From Microbacterium sp. Root53 (lineage in GTDB: Bacteria; Actinomycetota; Actinomycetes; Actinomycetales; Microbacteriaceae), in the NCBI RefSeq assembly GCF_001426925.1, contig NZ_LMFR01000021.1, positions 43,589-107,588 on the forward strand: DNA of 64,000 nt, read 5' to 3'. Below are positions 53,865 through 63,056 of the stretch, piece after piece (position 1 is the first letter of the stretch; each line of letters opens with the position of its first letter). The translations under genes and the position numbers were made by a program. Below the pieces are notes generated by a model. It was not told the origin of the DNA. It saw only the letters and a program-made list of their open reading frames with translations, and searched no databases.

Positions 53865-55277
53865 ATGATCGCCCTGTCCCTGTCGGAGATCGCCGCCGCG
53901 GTCGACGGAGAGCTGCGCCTGCACGGCGCCGACACCGCCGAGACGGTCGTCTCCGGCGCGGTCGACACCGACTCGCGCGCCATGGCGCCCGGGGGCGTCT
54001 TCGTCGCCAAGCCCGGCGAGACGACCGACGGCCACCTGTTCGTCGGCGCGGCCGTCGAGAAGGGCGCCGTGCTGGCGCTCGTGGAGCGCGTCGTCGACGA
54101 GCCCGTGACCCAGATCGTCGTGCCCGACGTGGTCGCGGCCATCGCCGCGCTCGCGCGCGAGGTCGTCGGGCGCGTGCGCGCCCGCGGGGACCTGCGGATC
54201 GTCGGCATCACCGGATCCAACGGCAAGACGACCACCAAGAACATGCTCGCGACCGTGCTGCGCCCCGAGGGCGAGACCGTCGCGCCGGTCGGGTCGTACA
54301 ACAACGCGGTGGGCGCGCCGCTCACGATGCTCCGCGTCACCGAGGACACCCGCTACCTGGTGTGCGAGTTCGGCGCGGACGACAAGGGCCAGATCGCGCG
54401 GCTCGCGGGCCTCGTCACGCCCGACGTGGGCGTCGTGCTCATGGTCGGCATGGCGCATGCCGGCGGCTTCGGCGGCATCGAGGCGACCGTGCGCGCGAAG
54501 TCCGAGCTCGTCTCGGCCGTCCGCGACGGCGGCACCGCCGTCCTGAACGCCGACGACCCCCGCGTGGCCGGCATGTCCTCCATCGCCGAGGAGCGCGGGC
54601 TCGGGATCCGGTGGTTCGGCGAGGCCGAGACCGCCGACGTGCGCGCGTCCGACCTGAAGGTGACGGCCGACGGCACGCACGCGACGATCACGGTCGACGG
54701 CCGCTCGTTCCCGCTCCACCTCCGCGTGCTCGGCGCGCACCACGTCAAGAACGCGCTCGCTGCCATCACGGCGGCCGTCGCGATGGGCGTGGCGCCCGAG
54801 GCGGCCGTCGAGCGGATCGGCACGGTCGAGCTCGCGGAGCGCTGGCGCATGCAGGTCATGGGCGGCGACCGCGTGCGCATCATCAACGACGCCTACAACG
54901 CCAGCCCGGACTCCATGGCCGCGGCCCTGCGCACGCTCGCGCAGATCACCGGCCCGGACGAGCGGATGGTCGCCGTCCTGGGCGCCATGAGCGAGCTCGG
55001 CGAGTACGCCCACGAGGAGCACGCCAAGATCGGCCTGCTCGCCGTGCGCCTGCGCATCCCCCGGATCGTCGTGGTCGGGCAGGAGGCGCGCAGCCTCTAC
55101 CTCGCGGCCGTCGCCGAGGGCTCCTGGAACGACGAGGCGGTGTTCTTCGAGGACGCGGACGCCGCCTACGAATACCTCCGCGGCGAGCTGCGCGACGGCG
55201 ACCGCGTGCTCGTGAAGTCGTCCAACTCCGCGGGGCTCCGGCTCCTCGGCGATCGTCTGGGAGAATCGTTCTCGTGA
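53865..55277 (+). CDS. murF: UDP-N-acetylmuramoyl-tripeptide--D-alanyl-D-alanine ligase
   Basis: 470 residues. ATP loop GITGSNGKTTTKN (Lys121), AVGAPLTMLRV with the carbamate/metal region, NDAYNASPDSMAAAL and a C-terminal ligase domain ending VKSSNSAGLRLL. It adds D-Ala-D-Ala to the UDP-MurNAc-tripeptide in the cytosol. GGAGGT lies upstream. Its stop overlaps the mraY GTG (GTGA). Confidence 0.95.
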   Translation: MIALSLSEIAAAVDGELRLHGADTAETVVSGAVDTDSRAMAPGGVFVAKPGETTDGHLFVGAAVEKGAVLALVERVVDEPVTQIVVPDVVAAIAALAREVVGRVRARGDLRIVGITGSNGKTTTKNMLATVLRPEGETVAPVGSYNNAVGAPLTMLRVTEDTRYLVCEFGADDKGQIARLAGLVTPDVGVVLMVGMAHAGGFGGIEATVRAKSELVSAVRDGGTAVLNADDPRVAGMSSIAEERGLGIRWFGEAETADVRASDLKVTADGTHATITVDGRSFPLHLRVLGAHHVKNALAAITAAVAMGVAPEAAVERIGTVELAERWRMQVMGGDRVRIINDAYNASPDSMAAALRTLAQITGPDERMVAVLGAMSELGEYAHEEHAKIGLLAVRLRIPRIVVVGQEARSLYLAAVAEGSWNDEAVFFEDADAAYEYLRGELRDGDRVLVKSSNSAGLRLLGDRLGESFS

Positions 55278-56386
55278 GATCACTCCTGACGGCGGCGGCG
55301 ATCTCCCTGGCGTTCTCGCTCTTCCTCACCCCGGTCTTCCTGCGGCTGTTCCGCCAGTGGGGCTGGGCCCAGCCGATCCGCGTCGCGAGCGCGAAGATGC
55401 TCGCCCCCGACCACGAGGTCAAGCGCGGCACGCCCACCATGGGCGGCACGATCTTCATCGTCGGCACCGTGCTCGGCTATCTGATCGGATGCTTCGCGGG
55501 CGGCAACCCGCCGACGCCCTCCGGCTGGCTCGTGATCTGGCTCATGGTGTCGTTCGGCGCCGTCGGGTTCATCGACGACTACCTGAAGGTCAAGCAGAAC
55601 CACTACGACGGGCTCAGTGGCTGGCGCAAGATCGCCGGCCAGGTCCTCGCGATCGTCCCGTTCGCGATCGCCGCGCTCAACTTCCCGAACTCGTTCGGCC
55701 AGACGCCCGGCTCCGGGTTCATCTCCTTCTTCCGCGATATCCCCGTCCTGTCGTTCATGGCGCTCGGACCCATCCTGGGCTGGCTGCTGTACCTGGCGTG
55801 GCTGTCGCTGCTCGGCACGGGCTTCTCCAACAGCGTCAACCTGACCGACGGCCTGGACGGCCTCGCGGCGGGCGCCGGCGTCTTCGTGGTCGGCGCGTAC
55901 AGCCTCATCGCCTTCTGGCAGTTCAACCAGGCCTGCACGCGCCTGATCCTCGAGCCGGACCTGATGCCCGCCTGCTACAGCACGCGCGATCCGCTGGACC
56001 TCGCGATCGTGTCCGCCGCGCTCGTGGGCGGCCTGGTCGGCTTCCTGTGGTGGAACGCGCCCAAGGCGCAGGTGTTCATGGGCGACGTGGGCTCGATGGC
56101 GATCGGCGGCGTCGTGACCGCGATGGCGGTCCTGACCCGCACCGAGCTGCTGGGCCTGCTGATCGCCGGCCTGTTCGTGATCTCGTCGGGCTCGGTCATC
56201 CTGCAGCGCCTGTACTTCAAGGCCACGCGCGGCAAGCGCCTGTTCCTGATGAGCCCGATCCACCACCACTTCGAGATGCGCGGCTGGCCAGAGGTCACGA
56301 TCGTCGCCCGGTTCTGGATCATCGCGGGCCTGCTCGCCGTGAGCGGCATCGGCCTGTTCTACGTCGAATGGCTCTCTCGCACATGA
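55274..56386 (+). CDS. mraY: phospho-N-acetylmuramoyl-pentapeptide transferase
   Basis: 370 residues, ~10 membrane helices. KRGTPTMGGTIFI, FIDDYLKV, SVNLTDGLDGLA and the HHHFE-containing SPIHHHFEMRGW are MraY signatures. It forms lipid I on undecaprenyl phosphate. GTG start inside the murF stop; its own TGA overlaps the murD ATG. Confidence 0.97.
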   Translation: MRSLLTAAAISLAFSLFLTPVFLRLFRQWGWAQPIRVASAKMLAPDHEVKRGTPTMGGTIFIVGTVLGYLIGCFAGGNPPTPSGWLVIWLMVSFGAVGFIDDYLKVKQNHYDGLSGWRKIAGQVLAIVPFAIAALNFPNSFGQTPGSGFISFFRDIPVLSFMALGPILGWLLYLAWLSLLGTGFSNSVNLTDGLDGLAAGAGVFVVGAYSLIAFWQFNQACTRLILEPDLMPACYSTRDPLDLAIVSAALVGGLVGFLWWNAPKAQVFMGDVGSMAIGGVVTAMAVLTRTELLGLLIAGLFVISSGSVILQRLYFKATRGKRLFLMSPIHHHFEMRGWPEVTIVARFWIIAGLLAVSGIGLFYVEWLSRT

Positions 56387-57930
56387 CCTCCTCGGATCGC
56401 CTCGCGTCGCTCACCAGCTGGAACGCGGACTGGAAGGGCCTGCGCGTCGCCGTGCTCGGCCTCGCGTCGACGGGCTTCTCGGTCGCGGACACGCTCACCG
56501 AGCTCGGCGCGGACGTGCTCGTCGTGACGGAGACCGCCGCGGAGGAGTACGCGCGACTGGTCCCCGTGGTCGGCGCGCGGCTGTGGCAGGGGGACCTGTC
56601 CGAGGTGCCCGCGGAGCTGGTCGACTTCGCCCCCGAGGTCGTCGTCGCCTCGCCCGGCTTCCCGCCGTCGCACCCGGTCGTGGCGTGGGCGCGCGAGACC
56701 GGGGTGCCGCTCTGGGGCGACATCGAGCTCGCGTGGCGCGTGCGCGACAAGGTCGTGCGCGCCGACGGCACGCCCGCCGACTGGGTGTTCATCACCGGAA
56801 CGAACGGCAAGACCACCACGACGCGTCTGACCGCCACGATGCTGGTCGAGGGCGGGCTGCGCGCCGCGCCCTGCGGCAACATCGGCGTCCCGATCCTCGA
56901 CGCCGTGCGCGACCCGGCCGGTTTCGACGTGCTCGTCGTCGAGCTCTCCAGCCACCAGCTCTGGTACCTCGGGCTGAACGACGACGCCGGTTCGCCGTCG
57001 CCGCACGCGGCCGTGTGCCTGAACCTGGCCGACGACCACCTGCTCTGGCACGGCTCGTTCGACGCCTACCGCGACGCCAAGGCCGTCGTCTACCGGCACG
57101 CGCAGATCGCGGCCGTGTACAACAAGGCCGACGACGCCACGCTGCGGATGGTGGAGGACGCCGACGTCGTCGAGGGCGCTCGAGCGATCGGCTTCGACCT
57201 CGGCGTGCCCGGCCCGAGCGAGCTCGGCGTGATCGAGGGCATCCTGGTCGACCGCGCGTTCCTCGAGGAGCGGCGCACGTCGGCCCTCGAGCTCACCACG
57301 GTCGAGGCGCTCGCCGAGCGGGGCCTGTCGGCGCCGCACATCGTGGCGAACATCCTGGCCGCGTCGGCGCTCGCGCGCTCGCTCGACGTCGAGCCCGCGG
57401 CCATCCGGTCGGCGCTCGAGGGCTTCCGCCTGGATCCGCACCGCATCGAGGTGGTCGGACGCGACGGCGGCGTGACCTGGGTCGACGACTCCAAGGCCAC
57501 CAACCCGCACGCGGCCGCCTCGTCGCTCGCCGCGTATCCCGGCGCCGTGTGGATCGTCGGCGGGCAGCTCAAGGGCGTCGACATCGGCGAGCTCGTGGCC
57601 CAGCGGGGAGCCGGAGCCCGGGCCGCGATCGTGATCGGCGTCGAGCGCTCGGAGGTGCTCGCGGCGTTCGCGCGACACGCGCCCGCGGTGCCCGTGTTCG
57701 AGGTCGACCACACCGAGACTGAGAACGTCATGGCGCGGGCCGTCGAGCTGGCGGCGCGGGTGGCGGGCGAGGGCGACGTGGTGCTGCTGGCACCGGCCGC
57801 CGCGTCGTTCGACCAGTTCACCGGCTACGACGACCGCGGGGCCCGTTTCGCGGCCGCGGTGAGGGATTGGATCGAAGGGGGAGCGCAGCGTGAGCAGCAC
57901 GACGACGACGCGACCCCCGGCGACGCCTGA
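56383..57930 (+). CDS. murD: UDP-N-acetylmuramoylalanine--D-glutamate ligase
   Basis: 515 residues. VAVLGLASTGFSVADTL, ATP loop FITGTNGKTTTTR (Lys143), VELSSHQLW and WVDDSKATNPHA are typical. It adds D-Glu to UDP-MurNAc-L-Ala. ATG 56383 overlaps the mraY stop; an in-frame ATG 15 bp upstream is possible but lacks that coupling. The last 41 bp overlap the start of ftsW, so its acidic tail REQHDDDATPGDA is dispensable-looking sequence. Confidence 0.95.
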   Translation: MTSSDRLASLTSWNADWKGLRVAVLGLASTGFSVADTLTELGADVLVVTETAAEEYARLVPVVGARLWQGDLSEVPAELVDFAPEVVVASPGFPPSHPVVAWARETGVPLWGDIELAWRVRDKVVRADGTPADWVFITGTNGKTTTTRLTATMLVEGGLRAAPCGNIGVPILDAVRDPAGFDVLVVELSSHQLWYLGLNDDAGSPSPHAAVCLNLADDHLLWHGSFDAYRDAKAVVYRHAQIAAVYNKADDATLRMVEDADVVEGARAIGFDLGVPGPSELGVIEGILVDRAFLEERRTSALELTTVEALAERGLSAPHIVANILAASALARSLDVEPAAIRSALEGFRLDPHRIEVVGRDGGVTWVDDSKATNPHAAASSLAAYPGAVWIVGGQLKGVDIGELVAQRGAGARAAIVIGVERSEVLAAFARHAPAVPVFEVDHTETENVMARAVELAARVAGEGDVVLLAPAAASFDQFTGYDDRGARFAAAVRDWIEGGAQREQHDDDATPGDA

Positions 57931-59200
57931 CCCCGACCGCTCGGGCGCGCTGACCGCGCGCGTCACGCTGGGCCGCGTCTTCGCGCCGGTGCCGCTGGAG
58001 TTCCTGCTGGTGGTGTCGACCGCGCTGCTGCTGACCGGCTTCGGAGTCGTGATGGTCACGTCGGCCACGACGGCAACGTCCCTGAGTGCGGGCCAGAGCC
58101 CCTACAACGACGGCCTGCAGCAGGGGGCATTCGCGATGCTCGGGATCGCGGCGATGTTCGTGGTCAGCCGGCTGCCCGTGCTGTTCTTCCGCCGGATCGC
58201 GTGGATCGCGCTCGGCGTGGCGATCGCGGTGCAGCTGCTGGTCTTCACGCCGCTCGGCGTCGAGGTCTACGGCAACCGCAACTGGCTCGACATCGCGGGG
58301 TTCTCGGTCCAGCCGTCCGAGCTCCTCAAGCTCGCGCTGGCGCTGTGGGCCGCCATGATCCTCTACCGCAAGCGGACGCTGCTCACGAAGTGGCAGCACG
58401 TCTTCATCCCGCTCGTGCCGGTCGCACTGCTGGCGATCGGGACGGTGCTCGCGGGGCGCGACCTCGGCACGTCGATGGTGCTCGTCCTGATCGTGCTGGC
58501 GTGCCTGTTCTTCTCCGGCGTGCGGCTGCGCATCTTCGCGCTCCCCGTGCTGCTCGGCGTGGTCGCGGTGACGGCGCTCGCCGTGACGAGCCCCAACCGC
58601 ATGGCCCGGATCATGAGCTTCCTCGACCCGAACTGCGACTACCTCGACGACTGCTACCAGCCGCTGCACGGCATCTGGGGCCTCGCGAGCGGCGGCGTCT
58701 TCGGCGTCGGCCTCGGCAACTCGGTCGAGAAGTACAGCTGGCTGCCGGCGATCGGCGACGACTACATCTTCGCGATCGTGGGCGAGGAGCTCGGCCTGAT
58801 CGGCTGCGTGGTGGTGCTGGCCCTGTTCGCGACCTTCGCGGTCGGCGCCTTCCGGATCATCCGCAACAGCGACGACCCGTTCGTCAAGATCGCGGCGGGC
58901 GGCATCACGGTGTGGATCCTGGGGCAGGCGCTCATCAACATCGGCGTCGTGCTGCGCGTGTTCCCGGTGCTCGGCGTCCCGCTGCCGTTCATGTCGGCGG
59001 GCGGCAGCTCGCTCGTCGCGGTGCTCGCGGCGTGCGGCGTGCTCCTCGCGTTCGCGCGCACCCTTCCGGCGCCGCACGTCGCCGCGCCGGGCGGCGCCGC
59101 GCGCGCCGCGGCGCGGGGCGCGGGCACGGGCCGGGGAGCGGGCTCCGAGCGGGTGGCCGGAACGGGGCGCTCCGCGCGGCCTGCAAGACTGAAGAGGTGA
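57890..59200 (+). CDS. ftsW: lipid II polymerase FtsW (SEDS family)
   Basis: 436 residues, ~10 helices. GNRNWLDIAGFSVQPSELLKLAL, GRDLGTSMVLVLI, YSWLPAIGDDYIFAIVGEELG and LPFMSAGGSS are SEDS signatures, including the catalytic-loop Asp. It polymerises septal glycan strands with FtsI. GTG 57890 with AAGGGGGAG upstream; overlaps the end of murD by 41 bp. The tail is Arg/Gly/Ala-rich. Its TGA overlaps the murG GTG. Confidence 0.95.
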   Translation: MSSTTTTRPPATPDPDRSGALTARVTLGRVFAPVPLEFLLVVSTALLLTGFGVVMVTSATTATSLSAGQSPYNDGLQQGAFAMLGIAAMFVVSRLPVLFFRRIAWIALGVAIAVQLLVFTPLGVEVYGNRNWLDIAGFSVQPSELLKLALALWAAMILYRKRTLLTKWQHVFIPLVPVALLAIGTVLAGRDLGTSMVLVLIVLACLFFSGVRLRIFALPVLLGVVAVTALAVTSPNRMARIMSFLDPNCDYLDDCYQPLHGIWGLASGGVFGVGLGNSVEKYSWLPAIGDDYIFAIVGEELGLIGCVVVLALFATFAVGAFRIIRNSDDPFVKIAAGGITVWILGQALINIGVVLRVFPVLGVPLPFMSAGGSSLVAVLAACGVLLAFARTLPAPHVAAPGGAARAAARGAGTGRGAGSERVAGTGRSARPARLKR

Positions 59201-60264
59201 CGACCTACCTGCTCGCCGGCGGCGGCACCGCCGGCCACGTGAACCCCCTGCTCGCCGTCGCGGACGGTCTGCGCCGCCGCGATCCCGAGGCGGAGGTGCT
59301 CGTGCTCGGCACGCGCGAGGGGCTCGAGGCGCGCCTGGTGCCCGAGCGCGGATACGAGCTGCTGATCGTCGAGAAGGTGCCGTTCCCGCGCCGCCCGAAC
59401 TCGGACGCGGCGGCCTTCCCGGTGCGCTTCCAGCGGGCCGTCGGTCGGGTGCGCGGGTACATCCGGGATCGGGGCGTCGACGTGGTTGTCGGCTTCGGAG
59501 GCTACGCGGCGGCACCCGCCTACGTCGCCGCGCGCCGCGAGCGCGTGCCCTTCGTGGTGCATGAGGCGAACGCCCGCCCCGGCCTGGCCAACGTGCTCGG
59601 CGCGCGCCGCGCCGCCGGCGTGGGCGTGGCGTTCGCCGGCACGCCCCTGCGCCGCGCCGAGGTCGTCGGGATGCCGCTGCGCCCGGAGATCGTCGGGCTC
59701 GACCGCGCGGCGCTCCGCGCGGAGGCCGCGGAGCACTTCGGGCTCGACCCCGACAAGAAGACCCTCCTGGCGTTCGGCGGCTCACTCGGGGCGCTGCGGA
59801 TCAACACGGCCCTCGCCGAGTCGTGGCGCGACATCCTCAACACCGGATGGCAGCTGCTGCACATCACGGGGGAGCGGTCGGACCTGCCCGACCCGCAGGC
59901 CGAGGGCTACGCGCTGCGCCGCTACGTGGACCGGATGGACCTGGCGTTCGCCCTGGCGGACCTCGTTGTGTCGCGCTCCGGCGCGTCGACCGTGAGCGAG
60001 ATCGCCGCGCTCGGCATCCCCGCGGTGTACGTGCCGTACGCGGTCGGCAACGGCGAGCAGCGGCTCAACGCGAGCGCATCGCTCGCGGCCGGGGCCGCCA
60101 TCCTGATCGAGGACGCCCAGTTCACCGCCGACCGGGTGCGCTCCGAGATCGTGCCGCTCCTCGGCGACGAGGAGCGGCTGGCCGCCATGGCCGCCGCGGC
60201 CGAGACCGCCGGCACGCGTCACGGCACCGAGAACGTCATCGCGATGATCGACAGAGTTCTTTAG
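59197..60264 (+). CDS. murG: UDP-GlcNAc:lipid I N-acetylglucosamine transferase
   Basis: 355 residues. LLAGGGTAGHVNPLLAVAD near the start, GFGGYAAAPAYVAA, HEANARPGLAN, FGGSLGALRIN and SRSGASTVSEIAALGIPAVYVPY are all MurG motifs. It makes lipid II at the inner membrane face. GTG start overlaps the ftsW stop. A repeat-containing 228-bp gap follows, unlike the tight packing before it. Confidence 0.97.
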   Translation: MTTYLLAGGGTAGHVNPLLAVADGLRRRDPEAEVLVLGTREGLEARLVPERGYELLIVEKVPFPRRPNSDAAAFPVRFQRAVGRVRGYIRDRGVDVVVGFGGYAAAPAYVAARRERVPFVVHEANARPGLANVLGARRAAGVGVAFAGTPLRRAEVVGMPLRPEIVGLDRAALRAEAAEHFGLDPDKKTLLAFGGSLGALRINTALAESWRDILNTGWQLLHITGERSDLPDPQAEGYALRRYVDRMDLAFALADLVVSRSGASTVSEIAALGIPAVYVPYAVGNGEQRLNASASLAAGAAILIEDAQFTADRVRSEIVPLLGDEERLAAMAAAAETAGTRHGTENVIAMIDRVL

Positions 60265-60492
60265 CGTCGCACGCGTCGGGCCCTGGCGGGCCACTCCGCG
60301 GGCGACACCGCTTCCGCTTCGCTCCAGCGGTCCGGCGCTTCGCGCCTGGTGGCCCCATCCGGGGCACGCTCGCTTCGCTCGCACATCGGTTGATCCGATC
60401 CCGCGCCCAGGCTGCAAGCTGCACCCTTGGAGAGACGGAGCGCCGCGCGCCGGGACCGGGGCAGGGCCGCGCCGACTTAGACTCGAGGGGCC
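60265..60492. repeat. dispersed 3'-end repeat copy 5 within the murG-murC gap
   Basis: The common 20-mer sits at 60365-60384, 101 nt behind the murG stop and in murG orientation, preceded by GGCCCCATCCGGGG and several small hairpins (GCTTCCGCTTCGCTCCAGCGG; GGCGCTTCGCGCC). The rest of the gap leads to a TAGACT box (60478-60483) only 9 nt before the murC ATG, which may drive a nearly leaderless murC transcript. Confidence 0.7.
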
Positions 60493-61902
60493 ATGATCAG
60501 ACCCGACCTCAGCACCCCGATCCCCGAGCACGTCGGCGCCGCCCACTTCATCGGGATCGGCGGTTCCGGCATGTCGGGCCTGGCCCGCATGTTCCTCGCG
60601 CGCGGCGTGAAGGTCTCCGGCTCCGACCGCTCCGACAGCCAGAACCTGCGCGACCTCGAGGCGCTGGGCGCCACCGTGCACGTCGGCCACGACGCGGCGA
60701 ACCTCGGCGACGCCGACACGGTGATCTTCACGGGCGCGATCTGGCCCGAGAACCCCGAGTACCTGCTCGCCAAGGAGCGCGGGCTGCCGATCATCCACCG
60801 CTCGCAGGCCCTGCACTGGCTGATCGGCGGGCGCCGCCTGGTCGCCGTCGCGGGCGCTCACGGCAAGACCACGTCGACCGGCATGATCGTGACGGGCCTG
60901 CGCGGCCTCGGCGCCGATCCGAGCTTCGTCAACGGCGGCGTGATCGCGGGGCTCGGCGTCTCGAGCGACTCCGGATCGGATGAGCTGTTCGTGATCGAGG
61001 CCGACGAGTCCGACGGCTCGTTCCTGCTGTACGACACGTCGATCGTGCTGATCACGAACGTCGACGCCGACCACCTCGACCACTACGGCTCGCACGACGC
61101 GTTCGATGCGGCGTTCGTGCGCTTCGCCGACGCGGCGCGCGAGGCCGTCGTGATCTCGTCGGACGACGCGGGCGCCCAGCGCGTGCGCTCGGGGCTGAGC
61201 CACCGCAACGTCATCACGTTCGGGCAGGCCCAGGACGCCGACGTCCGGATCACCGACATCGTCACCGAGGGGCCCGTCGCGTTCACCCTCACGCACGGCG
61301 GACGCAGCGCCACGGGGCGCCTCGCGGTGCCCGGCGCACACAACGCGATCAACGCCGCCGGAGCCGTCGCCGTGCTGATCGCGCTCGGCCACGAGCTCGA
61401 CGCCGCCCTCGAGGCGGTCACCGCCGGGTTCGCCGGCACGGTCCGCCGCTTCGAGCTGCACGGCGCCGAGCGCGGCGTGCGCGTCTACGACGACTACGCG
61501 CACCATCCGACCGAGGTCGCCGCCGCCCTGAGCGCCGCGCGGACCGTGGTCGGCGACGGGCGCATCATCGCGGTGCACCAGCCGCACACCTACTCGCGCA
61601 CCCAGCTCATGGCGGGTGAGTTCGCGCATGTGCTCGAGGAGCTGGCCGACCACACGGTCGTGCTCGACGTGTACGGCGCGCGCGAGGATCCCATCCCGGG
61701 CGTCACCGGCGAGCTCGTCAGCTCGAAGTTCGAGGACCCCGAGCGCGTGCACTTCATCGCCGACTGGCAGGAGGCCGCCGACTACACCGCGTCGGTCGCG
61801 CGCGAGGGCGACTACGTGATCACGCTCGGCTGCGGCAACGTCTACCAGATCATCCCGCAGGTGCTGGAGTCGCTGCGCGGAAGCGAGAACGCGGGAGCAT
61901 GA
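60493..61902 (+). CDS. murC: UDP-N-acetylmuramate--L-alanine ligase
   Basis: 469 residues. [21 protein letters not shown] loop [11 protein letters not shown] (Lys125), [14 protein letters not shown] and [14 protein letters not shown] are MurC motifs. It attaches L-Ala to UDP-MurNAc, the first amino acid of the stem peptide. Its stop overlaps the ftsQ ATG (ATGA). Confidence 0.97.
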   Translation: MIRPDLSTPIPEHVGAAHFIGIGGSGMSGLARMFLARGVKVSGSDRSDSQNLRDLEALGATVHVGHDAANLGDADTVIFTGAIWPENPEYLLAKERGLPIIHRSQALHWLIGGRRLVAVAGAHGKTTSTGMIVTGLRGLGADPSFVNGGVIAGLGVSSDSGSDELFVIEADESDGSFLLYDTSIVLITNVDADHLDHYGSHDAFDAAFVRFADAAREAVVISSDDAGAQRVRSGLSHRNVITFGQAQDADVRITDIVTEGPVAFTLTHGGRSATGRLAVPGAHNAINAAGAVAVLIALGHELDAALEAVTAGFAGTVRRFELHGAERGVRVYDDYAHHPTEVAAALSAARTVVGDGRIIAVHQPHTYSRTQLMAGEFAHVLEELADHTVVLDVYGAREDPIPGVTGELVSSKFEDPERVHFIADWQEAADYTASVAREGDYVITLGCGNVYQIIPQVLESLRGSENAGA

Positions 61903-62858
61903 GGCGCCCCGGCCCGCTGCCCCCGCCCGAGCGGCGGGACGCGCGGGATCCGCACGCCGATCCCGAGGGCCTCGTCGCCCTCGACGACGAGCCGCGTCGT
62001 CGCGCGCCCGTGCTGCCGTTCCGCCGCGGTCGCGCCGACACGACCGACGCCGCGCCGGGCGGCGGCGAGCCGTCCGAGACCGGGGCGTCGCACGAGGACG
62101 CCGGGGCGCAGCCGACCGGATGGCGCGACGTCTGGCGCGCGACCCGCGCGCGCCGCCGTGCGCTGCGCTCCGAGATCCGGCGCTTCACGGCGCGCTCGCG
62201 CCGCCGCCGGATGATCTGGATCGCGTCGCTGTCGGCGCTGCTGCTGCTCGTGATCGGGAGCGTCGGCGCCGCCTACAGCCCACTGTTCGCGGTGCAGCGG
62301 ATCACGATCGAGGGTACCGTCGCGATCGACCAGGCCGCTCTGCAGGAGGCGCTGGCCGATCAGGTCGGCCGGCCGCTCCCGCTCGTGGACCACGCCGAGG
62401 TCAAGGCGGCGCTCGTGACGTTCCCCCTGATCGAGACCTACACGCTCGAGGCCCGACCGCCGCACGATCTGATCGTGCGGATCCGGGAGCGCACGCCGAT
62501 CGGCGTAGTGCGCTCGGACGCCGGCTTCACGACCGTCGACGCGGCCGGGGTGGTGCTCGCCTCGGGCGGCGCGCGGCCCGAGGATCAGCCGCTGATCGAC
62601 GCCCGCGACGGGCTCGCGTCGCCCGCGTTCGAGGCGATCGGCCAGGTGCTGCGCACGCTCCCCGACGACGTGCACGGGCTCGTCGCCGAAGCCCGCGCCA
62701 CGACGCCCGACGACGTCACGCTCGTGCTTCACGACGGCACCGAGGTGCTGTGGGGGAGCGCGGACGACTCCGTCAAGAAGGCCATCGCGCTCCTCGCCGC
62801 GCCCGACGGCTACTCCTACTACGACGTCTCGTCGCCCGGCTCGATCAGCGTCGGCTGA
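61899..62858 (+). CDS. ftsQ: cell division protein FtsQ
   Basis: 319 residues. A long Pro/Arg/Asp-rich cytoplasmic region (~100 residues) precedes one membrane helix ([20 protein letters not shown]), the POTRA domain ([20 protein letters not shown]) and the FtsQ domain ([23 protein letters not shown]). It bridges FtsL/B to the divisome. Confidence 0.93.
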   Translation: MRRPGPLPPPERRDARDPHADPEGLVALDDEPRRRAPVLPFRRGRADTTDAAPGGGEPSETGASHEDAGAQPTGWRDVWRATRARRRALRSEIRRFTARSRRRRMIWIASLSALLLLVIGSVGAAYSPLFAVQRITIEGTVAIDQAALQEALADQVGRPLPLVDHAEVKAALVTFPLIETYTLEARPPHDLIVRIRERTPIGVVRSDAGFTTVDAAGVVLASGGARPEDQPLIDARDGLASPAFEAIGQVLRTLPDDVHGLVAEARATTPDDVTLVLHDGTEVLWGSADDSVKKAIALLAAPDGYSYYDVSSPGSISVG

Positions 62859-63056
62859 CCTCTCGCGAACCGCGCAGACGGCTCGTCACGCCATTTCGCG
62901 ACACGACTCGCGACACGCCCACGGCCAATCCGGATTCGAGCGCGCGGCGCGCATACCTTCATGGAAGGAATTGCATACCGGGCAATACTTTAACTCTCAT
63001 GTAGAGGGTGAAGGTTCCGGGATGAGACCAGGGTTCGACAGCAATCGGAGGCCGGC
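62859..63056 (+). promoter_or_regulatory. ftsZ leader/promoter region
   Basis: A 198-bp gap with a locally AT-rich stretch (62960-63005) unlike its surroundings. It holds TTGCAT (62971-62976), ATACTT and TAACTC boxes, a GCATACC direct repeat (62951 and 62973), the inverted repeat CTCT-CATGT-AGAG (62994-63006) and GGGTGAAG/GGGATGAG direct repeats (63006 and 63019). Exact promoter hexamers cannot be fixed; the region is suited to carry the separate ftsZ promoters usual in actinobacteria. GGAG precedes the ATG. Confidence 0.55.
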
